Positions 18,209 through 27,050 of a DNA stretch of 64,000 nt are shown piece by piece (the stretch's first letter is position 1; every line of letters starts with the position of its first letter). The stretch spans positions 1 to 64,000 of the forward strand of contig NZ_JAPSHJ010000017.1 in the NCBI RefSeq assembly GCF_031179985.1, in the 5' to 3' direction. The position numbers and the translations under genes are program-made. The notes under the pieces were generated by a model, which was given only the letters and a program-made list of their open reading frames with translations, was not told the origin of the DNA and searched no databases. This DNA comes from Arthrobacter sp. (GTDB taxonomy: Bacteria; Actinomycetota; Actinomycetes; Actinomycetales; Micrococcaceae).

Positions 18209-18685
18209 ATGGCCAACGTCCTCCTAAGTCTAAGAAAAAACCGCACAAAGATCTGGGTGGGTGCTGTTACGCTCCTGCTCGTCTTTTATCTCGTGGTCGC
18301 CTTCCAGCGCTCTGTCTTGCTTCTCGGTGATCCCAACCTGGTTGCCAAGGCAATCGGTGCCGGCTATCTGGTGCTCCCCGTTATCGGTGCCTGGGCCTTG
18401 ATCCGTGAGCTGATGTTTGGTGCCCGTACGGAGCAGATGGCCAAGGTCCTCGAAGCCGAAGGCGGGCTGCCGGTGGACAACCTTCCCCGCACACCTGCCG
18501 GCCGGATCATCAGGGAAGCGGCTGACCTTGAATTCGAGAAGTACCGCGAGGAAGCTGAGGCCGCCCCTGGGGACTGGCGTTCCTGGTTCCGCCTGAGTTG
18601 CGCCTATGACGCGGCGGGCGACCGTAAACGCGCCCGGGCGTCCATGAGGGATGCCGTGAAGCTGTTTCGAGGGATGGCCGGCTGA
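18209..18685 (+). CDS. Membrane protein of unknown function beside dapB
   Basis: A 158-residue protein with two N-terminal transmembrane segments (WVGAVTLLLVFYLVVAF and AIGAGYLVLPVIGAWALI) and a charged cytoplasmic C-terminal half. That half has a tetratricopeptide-like helical pair: WRSWFRLSCAYDAAGDRKRARASMRDAVKLF. It begins 6 bases after dapB stops, so the two are probably co-transcribed. A helper or scaffold role is possible from the TPR-like end, but no function is established. Confidence 0.75.
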   Translation: MANVLLSLRKNRTKIWVGAVTLLLVFYLVVAFQRSVLLLGDPNLVAKAIGAGYLVLPVIGAWALIRELMFGARTEQMAKVLEAEGGLPVDNLPRTPAGRIIREAADLEFEKYREEAEAAPGDWRSWFRLSCAYDAAGDRKRARASMRDAVKLFRGMAG

Positions 18686-18754
18686 CCTGCCGATACGCTC
18701 GGTTATCGGGGCGTTCCCGGGCGGGTGGAGACCTGAGATCCCACAGCCGACGGG

Positions 18755-19990
18755 TCAGCGGACCCGTGGCGGCTGGTAACGGCCTGCTTGGTTTGCCGCA
18801 TGCGCCACCCATTCAAGTGGGCCGCGCCATTTGAGGATGGCGAAAAGGGTGCCAAGTAACACTGCAGCGGCCGCATGGGCGAAGTACATGCCGTCCTCGG
18901 TCCACCCTTTTGGCAGAGGTTGCCGGTACATCGCGGCGATCACCCACACGTGTGCCGTGTAAAGGCTCAGGGTCATGGCCCCCGCGCCCCTCAAGGGGAG
19001 GAGAAGGTCCAGGGCAAGCCATTCACCGAGCCTTCCCAGCAAGAGGAATGCACCAACAACTGCTGCCGCCACTGCCGAGGTATGAAGCAGGTCCAAGGTG
19101 GTGGCCGAGTGTGGAGCACTCGATGCCAGCCACCACCACGAACCGGTCTGCTGCACGCCGGACAAATTGACCTGCAGCACACTGTCCAGGGGATAGGACG
19201 GGTCCCTGATCAATTCCTGCAATGCTTCCCTGCCGCCCCAGTCATTCATCATCACCACGCCGAACCACTTGGCCAGAACGGCAACCCCGGTTCCAATCGC
19301 AACCAGCAGAACGGGAACCGCCGCTTTGATGAGGGCAAGACGTCCGATGACCAGCCCGACGAGCAGGTAGCTGAGCCACTGAAAGACCGGGTAATACCCC
19401 GTGAACAACAGGTCACCCAGCAATTGGGCCGGCGTCCCCAGGTCCTCCCATTTCGGATTGTGTCCCAGCTTCAGGGACGGGGAGGCTGAAAGGAGCCAGG
19501 GCCTCACCATAAATGCGACCAGGGGAGAAACCAGGATCCAAGTCCCTGCCATAATGCAAAGGCGCTTCAGGCTCATCCCCAGGAATGGCAGCACGCACAG
19601 GAACAACAATGCGTAGTGGACCAGGATCACTGCGACGTTGACTTCCAGCCCCCCAAGGAAAAGGCCGACGACGGCGATCACCAACACCCTTAGTGCGACC
19701 CCGCGCCTCGCGGCCCACAGCTGGTCCCCGGCCAGCGGGCGCTCTTTCCCTGTGGACAGGGCAAGCCCGATTCCTGCCAGCACCGCAAACAGGGCAGCCG
19801 CCCGGCCCGAAAAGGTCAGGCCCACCCATGTCGGGGTCAGGGCCGCGGTCCGCTCGAAGGTAGGCAGTAAATGGGTGGCCATCATGCCGAGCAGCGCCAG
19901 GCCCCGGGCTGCGTCTATACCTGACAGCCTGCCAGTTGATTGACCGCGCTTGATGGTCCGGCCGGCTGCAGCGGTGCCACGGGAGGTCAT
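18755..19990 (-). CDS. DUF418/heparan-alpha-glucosaminide acetyltransferase-like membrane protein
   Basis: Polytopic membrane protein of 411 aa with about ten hydrophobic segments. The N-terminal signature RLSGIDAARGLALLGMMATHLLP is that of the acyltransferase/DUF1624 group, and the C-terminal third (SLYTAHVWVIA...AILKWRGPLEWVAH) matches DUF418. Members are thought to move acyl groups across the membrane onto glycans, but the substrate is unknown. It converges on the dapB-linked gene; an ACGGGT/ACCCGT inverted repeat sits near the shared 3' ends. Confidence 0.8.
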   Translation of the reverse strand: MTSRGTAAAGRTIKRGQSTGRLSGIDAARGLALLGMMATHLLPTFERTAALTPTWVGLTFSGRAAALFAVLAGIGLALSTGKERPLAGDQLWAARRGVALRVLVIAVVGLFLGGLEVNVAVILVHYALLFLCVLPFLGMSLKRLCIMAGTWILVSPLVAFMVRPWLLSASPSLKLGHNPKWEDLGTPAQLLGDLLFTGYYPVFQWLSYLLVGLVIGRLALIKAAVPVLLVAIGTGVAVLAKWFGVVMMNDWGGREALQELIRDPSYPLDSVLQVNLSGVQQTGSWWWLASSAPHSATTLDLLHTSAVAAAVVGAFLLLGRLGEWLALDLLLPLRGAGAMTLSLYTAHVWVIAAMYRQPLPKGWTEDGMYFAHAAAAVLLGTLFAILKWRGPLEWVAHAANQAGRYQPPRVR

Positions 19991-20065
19991 GAGCCGATCG
20001 TCTCACATCGCGTCCCTGCAGGTCCGGTTGATGTTCAGGGCTTGGCCAGGAAGAGCCACTTGTTT

Positions 20066-20081
20066 TCGAATATATGTTCGA
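20066..20081 (+). promoter_or_regulatory. LexA (SOS) box before truncated DUF222 gene
   Basis: TCGAATATATGTTCGA matches the actinobacterial LexA site TCGAAC-N4-GTTCGA at 11 of 12 half-site bases. It ends 5 bases before the ATG of the DUF222 fragment, where bound repressor would block RNA polymerase. Confidence 0.8.
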
Positions 20082-20086
20082 ATAAC

Positions 20087-20533
20087 ATGAACGGCATGAG
20101 CAGTCCCATGGAGCCGGTCTTTCCTGAACGCAGCTTTCCCGAGCGCAGTTTTTCTGGACGTGAGGCCGGTCCCTCAGGGGTCCTCAAAGCGATGAGTCCC
20201 GGTGTCGTTGGCTTCCTGTTCCGGCGGCTGGTAGCCGGTGAGCCTTCAGAGGACGTGCAGTGGAACCGGGAAGGCACGGAGTTGGCGGCTCAGCCAGTGG
20301 GTGCTGAGCTCGCCCGGAGGCTGGCTGAGACAGATCTGGAGGCGCTGACCCCCATGGAGCTTTTCCATTATGTCCGGGCAGCCCAACGGCTCGCGGCGTG
20401 GGCTGAGTCGCTAAAGGAGGAGGCTGTGCAGCGATACTGCGACGGGTCTGATCCGCGCGATGGAGTGCCGCTTCACGAGGGCGGGAACGCCGGTGCCGGC
20501 AACAGTGGACGACGCCGGGGGAGTTCCACCTAG
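20087..20533 (+). pseudogene. N-terminal fragment of a DUF222/HNH endonuclease family gene
   Basis: Encodes 148 residues. The part LARRLAETDLEALTPMELFHYVRAAQRLAAWAESLKEEAVQRY is the conserved start of DUF222 (13E12-type) proteins, which are normally several hundred residues with a C-terminal HNH nuclease. Here the frame ends in a Gly-rich tail soon after, so most of DUF222 and all of the nuclease are missing. The intact LexA box indicates the parent gene was damage-inducible, as known for several 13E12 genes in mycobacteria. The N-terminus has a small FPERSFPERSF repeat. A short expressed remnant cannot be excluded. Confidence 0.75.
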
Positions 20534-20542
20534 AATGACGCT

Positions 20543-21295
20543 GTGACTTCCCCTCTGACTGTCTCTGTCGTCCAATATCGAGCCCTTTACGGGGGTGTGG
20601 CGGCCAACGTTCCAGAGCATGTGGCGCTCATTGAAGACGCCGCTTCTCACGGTTCCAGGTTTGTCGTTTTTCCCGAGCTTTCGATTACCGGATACTCACT
20701 GGCGCTGCTCCAGGAGCCGCAGCAGTGGATCACCGGTGATGACAGGCGCCTGGATCCCATCAGGGAGATCTGTCGTCGGACGGGAATTACAGCAGTTATT
20801 GGCGCCCCGTTGGCGGAGGAAGACGGTACGCGTCGGCTTGCCGCACTTGGCATTCATCCTGAAGGAACAATTGATCGCGCCTTCAAATCCCGGCTCCACG
20901 GGCAGGAACTGGAGCTCTTCACGCCTGGCGACGGGGTCAAGTTAATCGAGGTTGATGGCTGGACGGTGGCGCTGGCCATCTGCTACGACGCCGCGCACCC
21001 TGCCCACGCCGATTCAGCGGCCCAAGCGGGAGCCGATATTTATGCTGTCTCTGCCCTCTACACCGACGTCGAAAGTCACCGGCTAGGTCTGCATCTGGGC
21101 GCCCGCGCCATGGACAACAGAATGTTCACGCTGGTCGCCAATCTCGGAGGCAGCACGGCCCTGGGAACTTCATGTGGGCTGAGCGGGTTCTGGGGGCCCG
21201 ACGGCCTTGTTATGAAACAGGCCGCCGGCGTCGGCTCCGAAGTGCTCACCACCACTTTGCGGCACGGCGCGATCGAACGTTACCGCGCCGGATAG
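20543..21295 (+). CDS. Carbon-nitrogen hydrolase family protein
   Basis: Nitrilase-superfamily amidohydrolase of 250 aa. The catalytic triad is visible: Glu in FVVFPELSITGYSL, Lys in AFKSRLHGQELELF, and Cys in VALAICYDAAHPAHAD. No N-acyltransferase or synthetase domain is attached, so it is a stand-alone amidase or nitrilase of unknown substrate. The GTG start has TAGAAT ending 7 bases before it, suggesting a leaderless transcript. Confidence 0.9.
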   Translation: MTSPLTVSVVQYRALYGGVAANVPEHVALIEDAASHGSRFVVFPELSITGYSLALLQEPQQWITGDDRRLDPIREICRRTGITAVIGAPLAEEDGTRRLAALGIHPEGTIDRAFKSRLHGQELELFTPGDGVKLIEVDGWTVALAICYDAAHPAHADSAAQAGADIYAVSALYTDVESHRLGLHLGARAMDNRMFTLVANLGGSTALGTSCGLSGFWGPDGLVMKQAAGVGSEVLTTTLRHGAIERYRAG

Positions 21296-21313
21296 CCGGC
21301 CTCAGCAGGGGTG

Positions 21314-22138
21314 TCACACAGGGAGACCTGCAAGGAACCCATTCACATCAGAGGCAATCCGCTCTGGAAACTCCCAGAGGAGCATGTGCCCCGCTTCTTC
21401 GTAGACCACAAGCCGGGATTGCGGAAGCCGCTGCGCCAAAGTCTCCTCGTCCTGTCGGGACAGCAGATCGTCTCTGCCGCCCCAGAGAATCAGGGTCGGG
21501 GCAAGAATCTCTCCAGCCTCCGTGGGTGGAACGGCGTTACCGAGTCCAGCGAGGCTGCTCTTCCAGACCTGGGCGGGCAATTTGCAGCCATCGCTGACGC
21601 GGTCCTCGAGGTAATCCTTGGGTACCGGCTGAAACAGCGGGAACCAGGAGAGGGACTCGCGGACCCAGTTTTCAGCTACAGGTTCTGTCAGCTGGTCCAC
21701 CTCATCGGCAAAGCCGGGCCCTCCGCTGAGGCTCAACGGCGACCCAATCAACACAAGGGCTGCGACCTTCTCCGGATGCGAGATTGCCAGCTGCTGGCCG
21801 GCGTACCCTCCGCTGGAGGAGCCGATTATCACGGCCTTGGGTATGGCCAAAGCATCCAGAAGCGCAGCAAGATCGTCGGCGACCTCGGCCAGGGAATAGC
21901 CGGAAGCCGTCTTGTCTGAATCTCCGTGCCCGCGAAGGTCAGGGACAACCACGCTCCGCCCTCTCAGCAGTGGACGCAAGCGATCAAAGCTGCCCCTGGA
22001 CTCCGTCCAGGCATGAACAAGAAGAAGAGGGGTGTCAGCCAGGTTCCCGGCGCCGGGGTCGTCCCGCTGACGGTCTTCGACCAGGCACGCCAACGACACC
22101 TCCGTGCCAAGGCGTAGAGAGCGGACTTCCGGCATCAT
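21314..22138 (-). CDS. Alpha/beta hydrolase
   Basis: 274-residue alpha/beta-hydrolase fold protein. The oxyanion region PLLLVHAWTES, VVPDLRGHGDSDKTASGYSL, the nucleophile elbow VIIGSSSGGYAGQQLA and the late His in EEAGHMLLWEFPE form a full set. Substrate cannot be told from sequence; esterase, lipase and epoxide hydrolase relatives share this pattern. An ATG one codon in is equally possible. It is divergent from dapA. Confidence 0.9.
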   Translation of the reverse strand: MMPEVRSLRLGTEVSLACLVEDRQRDDPGAGNLADTPLLLVHAWTESRGSFDRLRPLLRGRSVVVPDLRGHGDSDKTASGYSLAEVADDLAALLDALAIPKAVIIGSSSGGYAGQQLAISHPEKVAALVLIGSPLSLSGGPGFADEVDQLTEPVAENWVRESLSWFPLFQPVPKDYLEDRVSDGCKLPAQVWKSSLAGLGNAVPPTEAGEILAPTLILWGGRDDLLSRQDEETLAQRLPQSRLVVYEEAGHMLLWEFPERIASDVNGFLAGLPV

Positions 22139-22288
22139 GGCCTCAGTCTAGGAGCCTTCTGCCGGCAACAGAACCTCCTCCCGTCCGCTTGCAAAGTGAC
22201 CCAAGACCGCTCGCAGCGCAGTCCGATTGACGTTCATCACTCCGATGCCGTTGTTCTAACACGCCGCAGACAAGGTAACGTTTTTCCT

Positions 22289-23197
22289 ATGGCTGACTCT
22301 GACATTCGCTCGCACCGCTTCGGGACCCTCCTGACCGCTATGGTCACCCCTTTTACTTCCGACGGTGAGGTCGACTATAAGCAGGCCGCTGAGCTCGCCA
22401 ACAAGCTGGTCGACGACGGCTGCGACGGCCTGGTGGTAACCGGAACCACCGGGGAAACCTCCACGCTCACTGACGAGGAGAACCTCGGCATGTTCCGCGC
22501 GGTCAAGGATGCAGTCGGAGGCCGCGCCGCCATCATCGCAGGCACCGGGACCAACGACACAGCCCATTCGGTGCATCTTTCCCAGCAGGCTGCAGCCCTC
22601 GGGGTTGACGGCCTCCTGATCGTCACGCCGTACTACAACAAGCCCAGCCAGGGCGGCGTCCGCGCACACTTCGAGAAGATCGCCTCATCAACGGATGTCC
22701 CTGTCATGGTCTACGACATCCCGGGCCGCTCTTCCATCCCGATCCACCCCGAAACAATGATCCGGCTTGCCCAGCACCCGAATATTGTCGCGGTCAAGGA
22801 CGCCAAAGCCGATTTCGCTGCTGCCACACGGGTTATGGCTGAAACTGACCTCCTCTTTTACTCCGGCGACGACGGACTGACCCTTCCCTGGATGGCGATG
22901 GGCGCAGTGGGCCTGGTGGGCGTCACAACGCACGTGGCCACCCGCCGCTTCCGCGAACTGATTGACGCCGTCAATGCGAACGACCTGGGAACGGCACGCA
23001 AGATCCACCTGGAGCTTGAGCCCGTGGTGCGCGCAACCATGACCCGCGTCCAAGGGGCCGTCGCGGCCAAACAAATTCTTAAATGGCAGGGAGTCCTGCC
23101 CAACTCGATTGTCCGTTTGCCCCTCGTGGAGCCGGACGAAGCCGAGATCGAAACCATCCGCGAGGATTTGGCGCAAGGAGGGCTGGTCTTTTCCTAA
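22289..23197 (+). CDS. dapA: 4-hydroxy-tetrahydrodipicolinate synthase
   Basis: Condenses pyruvate with aspartate semialdehyde at the branch to diaminopimelate and lysine. The 302-residue TIM barrel shows FGTLLTAMVTPFTSDGEVDY, GTTGETSTL, the tyrosine in LLIVTPYYNKPSQ and the Schiff-base lysine in IVAVKDAKADF. The ATG at 22289 is preferred to an upstream in-frame start at 22196 because TAACGT ends 7 bases before it (leaderless pattern) and the upstream part does not resemble DapA. RNase J follows after 42 bases. Confidence 0.97.
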   Translation: MADSDIRSHRFGTLLTAMVTPFTSDGEVDYKQAAELANKLVDDGCDGLVVTGTTGETSTLTDEENLGMFRAVKDAVGGRAAIIAGTGTNDTAHSVHLSQQAAALGVDGLLIVTPYYNKPSQGGVRAHFEKIASSTDVPVMVYDIPGRSSIPIHPETMIRLAQHPNIVAVKDAKADFAAATRVMAETDLLFYSGDDGLTLPWMAMGAVGLVGVTTHVATRRFRELIDAVNANDLGTARKIHLELEPVVRATMTRVQGAVAAKQILKWQGVLPNSIVRLPLVEPDEAEIETIREDLAQGGLVFS

Positions 23198-23239
23198 GGG
23201 ACTAAGATCAGGACTCTTTCGCCTGGAAAGAAGTGCATT

Positions 23240-24931
23240 ATGACTCAAGTAGCCCTACCCGGCCTTGTCACGCCTCCGAAACTTCCGCAAGGAACCCTTC
23301 GCATTGTTCCGCTGGGAGGTTTGGGGGAGATCGGCCGCAACATGGCGGTCTTCGAAATTGACGGCAAGCTCCTCATTGTCGACTGCGGTGTCCTCTTCCC
23401 TGAGGAAACCCAGCCGGGCGTGGACCTGATCCTGCCCGATTTCTCCTACATCGAGGACCGGATGGACGACGTCGTGGCTGTCGTCCTCACACATGGCCAC
23501 GAAGACCACATCGGTGCTGTTCCCTACCTGCTCCGTCTCCGCAGCGATATCCCCCTGATCGGATCGCAACTGACCCTTGCCCTCATCGAAGCGAAGCTGC
23601 AGGAACACCGCATAAAGCCCTACACCCTCACTGTCACCGAAGGGCAAGTGGAGAAGTTCGGCCCCTTCGAATGCGAATTTGTGGCCGTGAACCACTCCAT
23701 CCCCGATGCTTTGGCTGTCTTCATCCGCACGGCCGGCGGCACCGTCCTGCACACTGGCGATTTCAAAATGGATCAGTTGCCCCTGGACGGACGGATCACG
23801 GACCTCCGTCACTTTGCCAAGCTTGGCGAGGAGGGCGTGGATCTGTTCATGTCGGACTCGACCAACGCCGACGTTCCCGGGTTCACCACCGCTGAAAAGG
23901 AAATCGGACCCACCCTGGACCGCCTCTTCGGCCAGGCCACGAAACGCATCATTGTTGCTTCGTTCTCATCTCACATCCACCGGGTGCAGCAGGTCCTCGA
24001 CGCCGCGGTCAAACACAACCGTAACGTCGCCTTTGTTGGCCGCTCCATGGTCCGCAACATGGCGATTGCCGCGAAACTTGGCTACCTGGACGTGCCGGAC
24101 GGCGTCGTCGTAGATATCAAGAACATCGACAACCTTCCTGACAACCGCGTGGTCCTTATGTCCACCGGCTCACAGGGCGAGCCGATGGCTGCCCTGTCGC
24201 GGATGGCCAACGGAGACCACCGTGTGATCGTGGGCGAGGGCGACACCGTTATTTTGGCGTCAAGCCTTATCCCCGGCAATGAGAACGCCGTGTACCGCAT
24301 CATCAACGGGCTGCTTAAGCTCGGTGCCGACGTCATCCACAAGGGCAACGCCAAGGTCCACGTTTCCGGCCACGCAGCCGCAGGCGAACTCCTCTATTGC
24401 TACAACATTCTTGAGCCGCTGAACGCAATGCCGGTGCACGGCGAAACGCGGCACCTGATCGCCAACGGCAAGATCGCCGAGGAATCCGGAGTGCCGGCGG
24501 AGAGCATTCTGCTCGCTGACAACGGCACTGTAATCGACCTCAAAGACCACCGTGCCGACGTCGTAGGCCAGGTCGAGGTCGGATTCGTCTACGTCGACGG
24601 ATCGAGCGTCGGTGAAATTACGGACGCCGACTTGAAAGACCGCCGCGTCCTGGGCGACGAAGGATTCATCTCCATCATCACTGTCATCAACCGTGCAACG
24701 GGCAAGGTAGTCTCCGGGCCTGAAATCCATGCCCGCGGCGTTGCCGAGGACGATTCTGTGTTCGATGACATCATTCCGAGGATCAATGCAGCGCTGGAAG
24801 AAGCAGTGCTCAACCACACTGATCACACAACCCATCAGCTCCAGCAGGTTGTCCGCCGCGTGGTTGGAACGTGGGTCAACCGCAAGCTCCGCCGTCGTCC
24901 CATGATCATCCCGGTGGTTCTGGAGGCATAG
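23240..24931 (+). CDS. rnj: Ribonuclease J
   Basis: Metallo-beta-lactamase/beta-CASP nuclease with endo- and 5'-3' exonuclease activity in RNA maturation and decay. Zinc-binding THGHEDHIGAVPYL is at about residues 80-95, HTGDFKMDQLPLDG and MSDSTNADVPG follow, and the beta-CASP part holds IVASFSSHIHRVQQ and VHVSGHAAAGEL. The length (563 aa) is normal. The ATG has AAAGAAG before it. dapA and rnj form a probable operon that ends at a strong terminator. Confidence 0.96.
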   Translation: MTQVALPGLVTPPKLPQGTLRIVPLGGLGEIGRNMAVFEIDGKLLIVDCGVLFPEETQPGVDLILPDFSYIEDRMDDVVAVVLTHGHEDHIGAVPYLLRLRSDIPLIGSQLTLALIEAKLQEHRIKPYTLTVTEGQVEKFGPFECEFVAVNHSIPDALAVFIRTAGGTVLHTGDFKMDQLPLDGRITDLRHFAKLGEEGVDLFMSDSTNADVPGFTTAEKEIGPTLDRLFGQATKRIIVASFSSHIHRVQQVLDAAVKHNRNVAFVGRSMVRNMAIAAKLGYLDVPDGVVVDIKNIDNLPDNRVVLMSTGSQGEPMAALSRMANGDHRVIVGEGDTVILASSLIPGNENAVYRIINGLLKLGADVIHKGNAKVHVSGHAAAGELLYCYNILEPLNAMPVHGETRHLIANGKIAEESGVPAESILLADNGTVIDLKDHRADVVGQVEVGFVYVDGSSVGEITDADLKDRRVLGDEGFISIITVINRATGKVVSGPEIHARGVAEDDSVFDDIIPRINAALEEAVLNHTDHTTHQLQQVVRRVVGTWVNRKLRRRPMIIPVVLEA

Positions 24932-24964
24932 CCTTAGAGCACCGTCTCAGCTGCATCAGCTATG

Positions 24965-25002
24965 AAAAGGCCCGGTTCTGCGAACCGGGCCTTTTCGTTT
25001 TT
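24965..25002 (+). terminator. Rho-independent terminator after rnj
   Basis: Perfect 14-bp arms (AAAAGGCCCGGTTC and its complement) enclose a 3-base loop and are followed by CG and a run of seven T. It also lies at the 3' end of the converging anthranilate synthase gene and may serve both. Confidence 0.95.
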
Positions 25003-25014
25003 TTGGCGCTTGTC

Positions 25015-26901
25015 CTATACCGGGGCTTTGTCCCTCGCAAAGGCGGAAGCCACGAGGCGCTCAAGTATCGCAAGGCCGTCGGAGGAAAGAACCGACTCCA
25101 GATGTCCCTGGACGGATGCGACTCCGGCTCCTCTTAATGCCATGACGACACCGTCCTCGGCGGAAATGTCGAGATTGAGCCTGGGCGTGACAAGTTGGCC
25201 TCTTTCTGCAATGGAGGTGAAGGTGTTGTAGAAGCCGAGGGCAGCCCGCGTCCCGAACACATCTGTCTGTAGCCGCACGCCCTGACGTGGTACCGGCAAC
25301 GCCTCGACAGGAAGCCCGGCAAGCATCGACAGGATCTGGTGGCTGAGGCAGACGGCGAGCAACGGCCTGCCCAGATCCAGCCTGGAAAGCAGGTGAGAGC
25401 GGACCGTCTCAAGCCGAACATTGTTGACCTCGCGGGGGTCTCCCGGGCCAGGGCCGAATACCACCAGATCCGGACCGGAAACATCTGCCACTGAATCCCA
25501 GCGGGCCACAGAAGTCCGCAACCCCAAGTGACGCAGTTGGTGGGCAAGCATTTCGGTGAACTGGTCCTCGCAGTCGATGACCAGGGCCGTGCTGCCGGCG
25601 AAGGGAGGATGTTGTTCCCATTCCTGGGAGCGGATCCAGAAGGAGGCCAGCTGGTGATTCCGTTCGGCGAGCGCTTCTGCAACTCCGGGCTGGGCGTTCA
25701 GGTCAGTCGCCGGCGGCAGGGGAACCGGCGGGATAAGTCCCAGGGCGGCGAGGATACCGGATGCCTTTGCGTGCGTTTCGGCCACCTCGCCTTCCGGCGT
25801 GGACAACCGAACAAGAGTGGCCCCAGCCGAGACAGTGACAAGTCCATCGCCGTCGAGGTGGGCAGTGCGGATCAGGATCGGTGCATCGAGTTCATACGAA
25901 ACGGCACCACTCTCATCAGTCCGCGACTCGAACAACGCCAGGACCCCTGAGTAGTATCCGCGTCCGCCACGTTCATGGCGTTCGATAACGGCGCAGGCGT
26001 TCTCCATGGGGGATCCGGTGACGGTCGGGGCAAACATTGTGGCCCGGAGAATATCCCGAAGGTCCGAATCGGTACGCCCCTCGAGCAAATACTCTGTGTG
26101 GCTGAGCCTGGACATTTGCTTAAGATACGGGCCGAGGATGCGTCCACCCGCCGGGCATACGCTGCTCATCATCTTCATTTCCTCGTCGACCACCATAAAG
26201 AGTTCATCGCTCTCCTTGACGTCGGACAGGAACTTCAGGACGCCTCCTGCCGTCGGGCCTCCTGCCGGGTGCCGGAAAGTTCCCGAGATCGGATTCATCG
26301 TCACCAACCCGTCCCTGACGGAGACGTGGCGCTCTGGGGTTGCTCCTACCAGGGAATGGCCGGGGGAGTGGACGGCGAAGGTCCAGTAGGCGCCCTGCTC
26401 AGAGAGGAGCAGCGTGCGCATCCAGGCGAGCACCGCTGTTGCCGGCGAGACAGGGGTGGTGCCGCGGAACGATCGGCGGATGACGAAGTTGGCGCCTTCT
26501 CCCCTCCCGATTTCGTCCCTGACCACCCGTCGCACTATCTCCGCGTAGTCCTCGTCGGTGGTATCGAACCCCAACGACTCGATGGGTACCTCAGCCTCGG
26601 GAAGAGCCGCCAGCGCTTCGTGCAAGGAGACGGTTTCACGCTCTTCCACCAGGAGACAGCGGAGCGGGGCGCCGTCGTCGGTCGCAGCGAATCCACGCTC
26701 CCGGACCTGACGAAAAGGCACAAGAACAAGTACGTCACGCCCGCTCCGGCTCCCGTCCAGCGGGATGTCGGCCAGCTTGTCCACGTCGACGATCCCGCCG
26801 GTGAGGACGTCGACGAGGTCAGACTCGTGCCGCCGGATAACGGCGAAGGGAATTGAAGCATCGCCCGAGGTTTCGACGATGCGGGAGAGGAGCGAGGTCA
26901 T
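25015..26901 (-). CDS. Fused anthranilate synthase, components I and II (TrpEG/PhzE-like)
   Basis: The N-terminal ~430 residues are a chorismate-binding domain (WTFAVHSPGHSLVGATPERHVS, MNPISGTFRHP, MFAPTVTGSPMENA, RGGRGYYSGVLALFES). The C-terminal ~190 are a class I glutamine amidotransferase (VVFGPGPGDP, nucleophile in AVCLSHQILSML, His-Glu in QGHLESVLS). The family is often labelled phenazine PhzE. Here a tryptophan attenuator precedes it, so making anthranilate for tryptophan is far likelier; no phenazine genes are nearby. The ATG at 26901 is chosen, since the frame further upstream runs through the attenuator. Confidence 0.88.
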   Translation of the reverse strand: MTSLLSRIVETSGDASIPFAVIRRHESDLVDVLTGGIVDVDKLADIPLDGSRSGRDVLVLVPFRQVRERGFAATDDGAPLRCLLVEERETVSLHEALAALPEAEVPIESLGFDTTDEDYAEIVRRVVRDEIGRGEGANFVIRRSFRGTTPVSPATAVLAWMRTLLLSEQGAYWTFAVHSPGHSLVGATPERHVSVRDGLVTMNPISGTFRHPAGGPTAGGVLKFLSDVKESDELFMVVDEEMKMMSSVCPAGGRILGPYLKQMSRLSHTEYLLEGRTDSDLRDILRATMFAPTVTGSPMENACAVIERHERGGRGYYSGVLALFESRTDESGAVSYELDAPILIRTAHLDGDGLVTVSAGATLVRLSTPEGEVAETHAKASGILAALGLIPPVPLPPATDLNAQPGVAEALAERNHQLASFWIRSQEWEQHPPFAGSTALVIDCEDQFTEMLAHQLRHLGLRTSVARWDSVADVSGPDLVVFGPGPGDPREVNNVRLETVRSHLLSRLDLGRPLLAVCLSHQILSMLAGLPVEALPVPRQGVRLQTDVFGTRAALGFYNTFTSIAERGQLVTPRLNLDISAEDGVVMALRGAGVASVQGHLESVLSSDGLAILERLVASAFARDKAPV

Positions 26902-26944
26902 TGGCAGTCCCTGAAATTGAGTCCACCTCACCGACCGGTGCCGC

Positions 26945-27020
26945 AAAAAAACGACCGCCTGGCGAGGCGGTCGTGAGCGTAATGGTGCGCGCGTCTGTCC
27001 GCCTAAGGGGCGGGCCACCA
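26945..27020 (-). promoter_or_regulatory. Tryptophan transcription attenuator
   Basis: Read on the minus strand. After tandem Trp codons (27020-27015) comes segment 1 with CCGCC (about 27014-27008), then segment 2 AGGCGGAC (27004-26997), segment 3 ACGACCGCCT (26974-26965) and segment 4 AGGCGGTCGT (26960-26951), followed by T7. Segments 3 and 4 form a perfect 10-bp terminator with loop CGCC. Segment 2 can instead pair with segment 1 or with segment 3 (AGGCGG/CCGCCT). This is the standard ribosome-mediated layout: ribosome stalling at scarce Trp frees segment 2 to sequester segment 3 and allows read-through. Confidence 0.92.
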
Positions 27021-27044
27021 AGAGGAGCAGATCGAGAAGCGCAT
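27003..27044 (-). CDS. trpL: Tryptophan leader peptide
   Basis: A 13-codon frame, MRFSICSSWWPAP, with two adjacent Trp codons placed right before the first pairing segment of the attenuator. TACAAT ends 6 bases before its ATG, so the transcript would start at the ATG and the peptide would be translated leaderless. It is a sensor of charged tRNA-Trp rather than a functional peptide. Confidence 0.9.
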   Translation of the reverse strand: MRFSICSSWWPAP

Positions 27045-27050
27045 GGCCCG

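Noticed and set aside
18740-18775. Terminator at the converging ends near 18.75 kb
   Set aside because: Only a 6-bp inverted repeat (ACGGGT/ACCCGT) is visible, partly inside the DUF418 gene, without a T-tract.
25015-26901. Phenazine biosynthesis gene phzE
   Set aside because: No other phz genes are near, and the gene sits behind a tryptophan attenuator, so anthranilate synthase is the better call.
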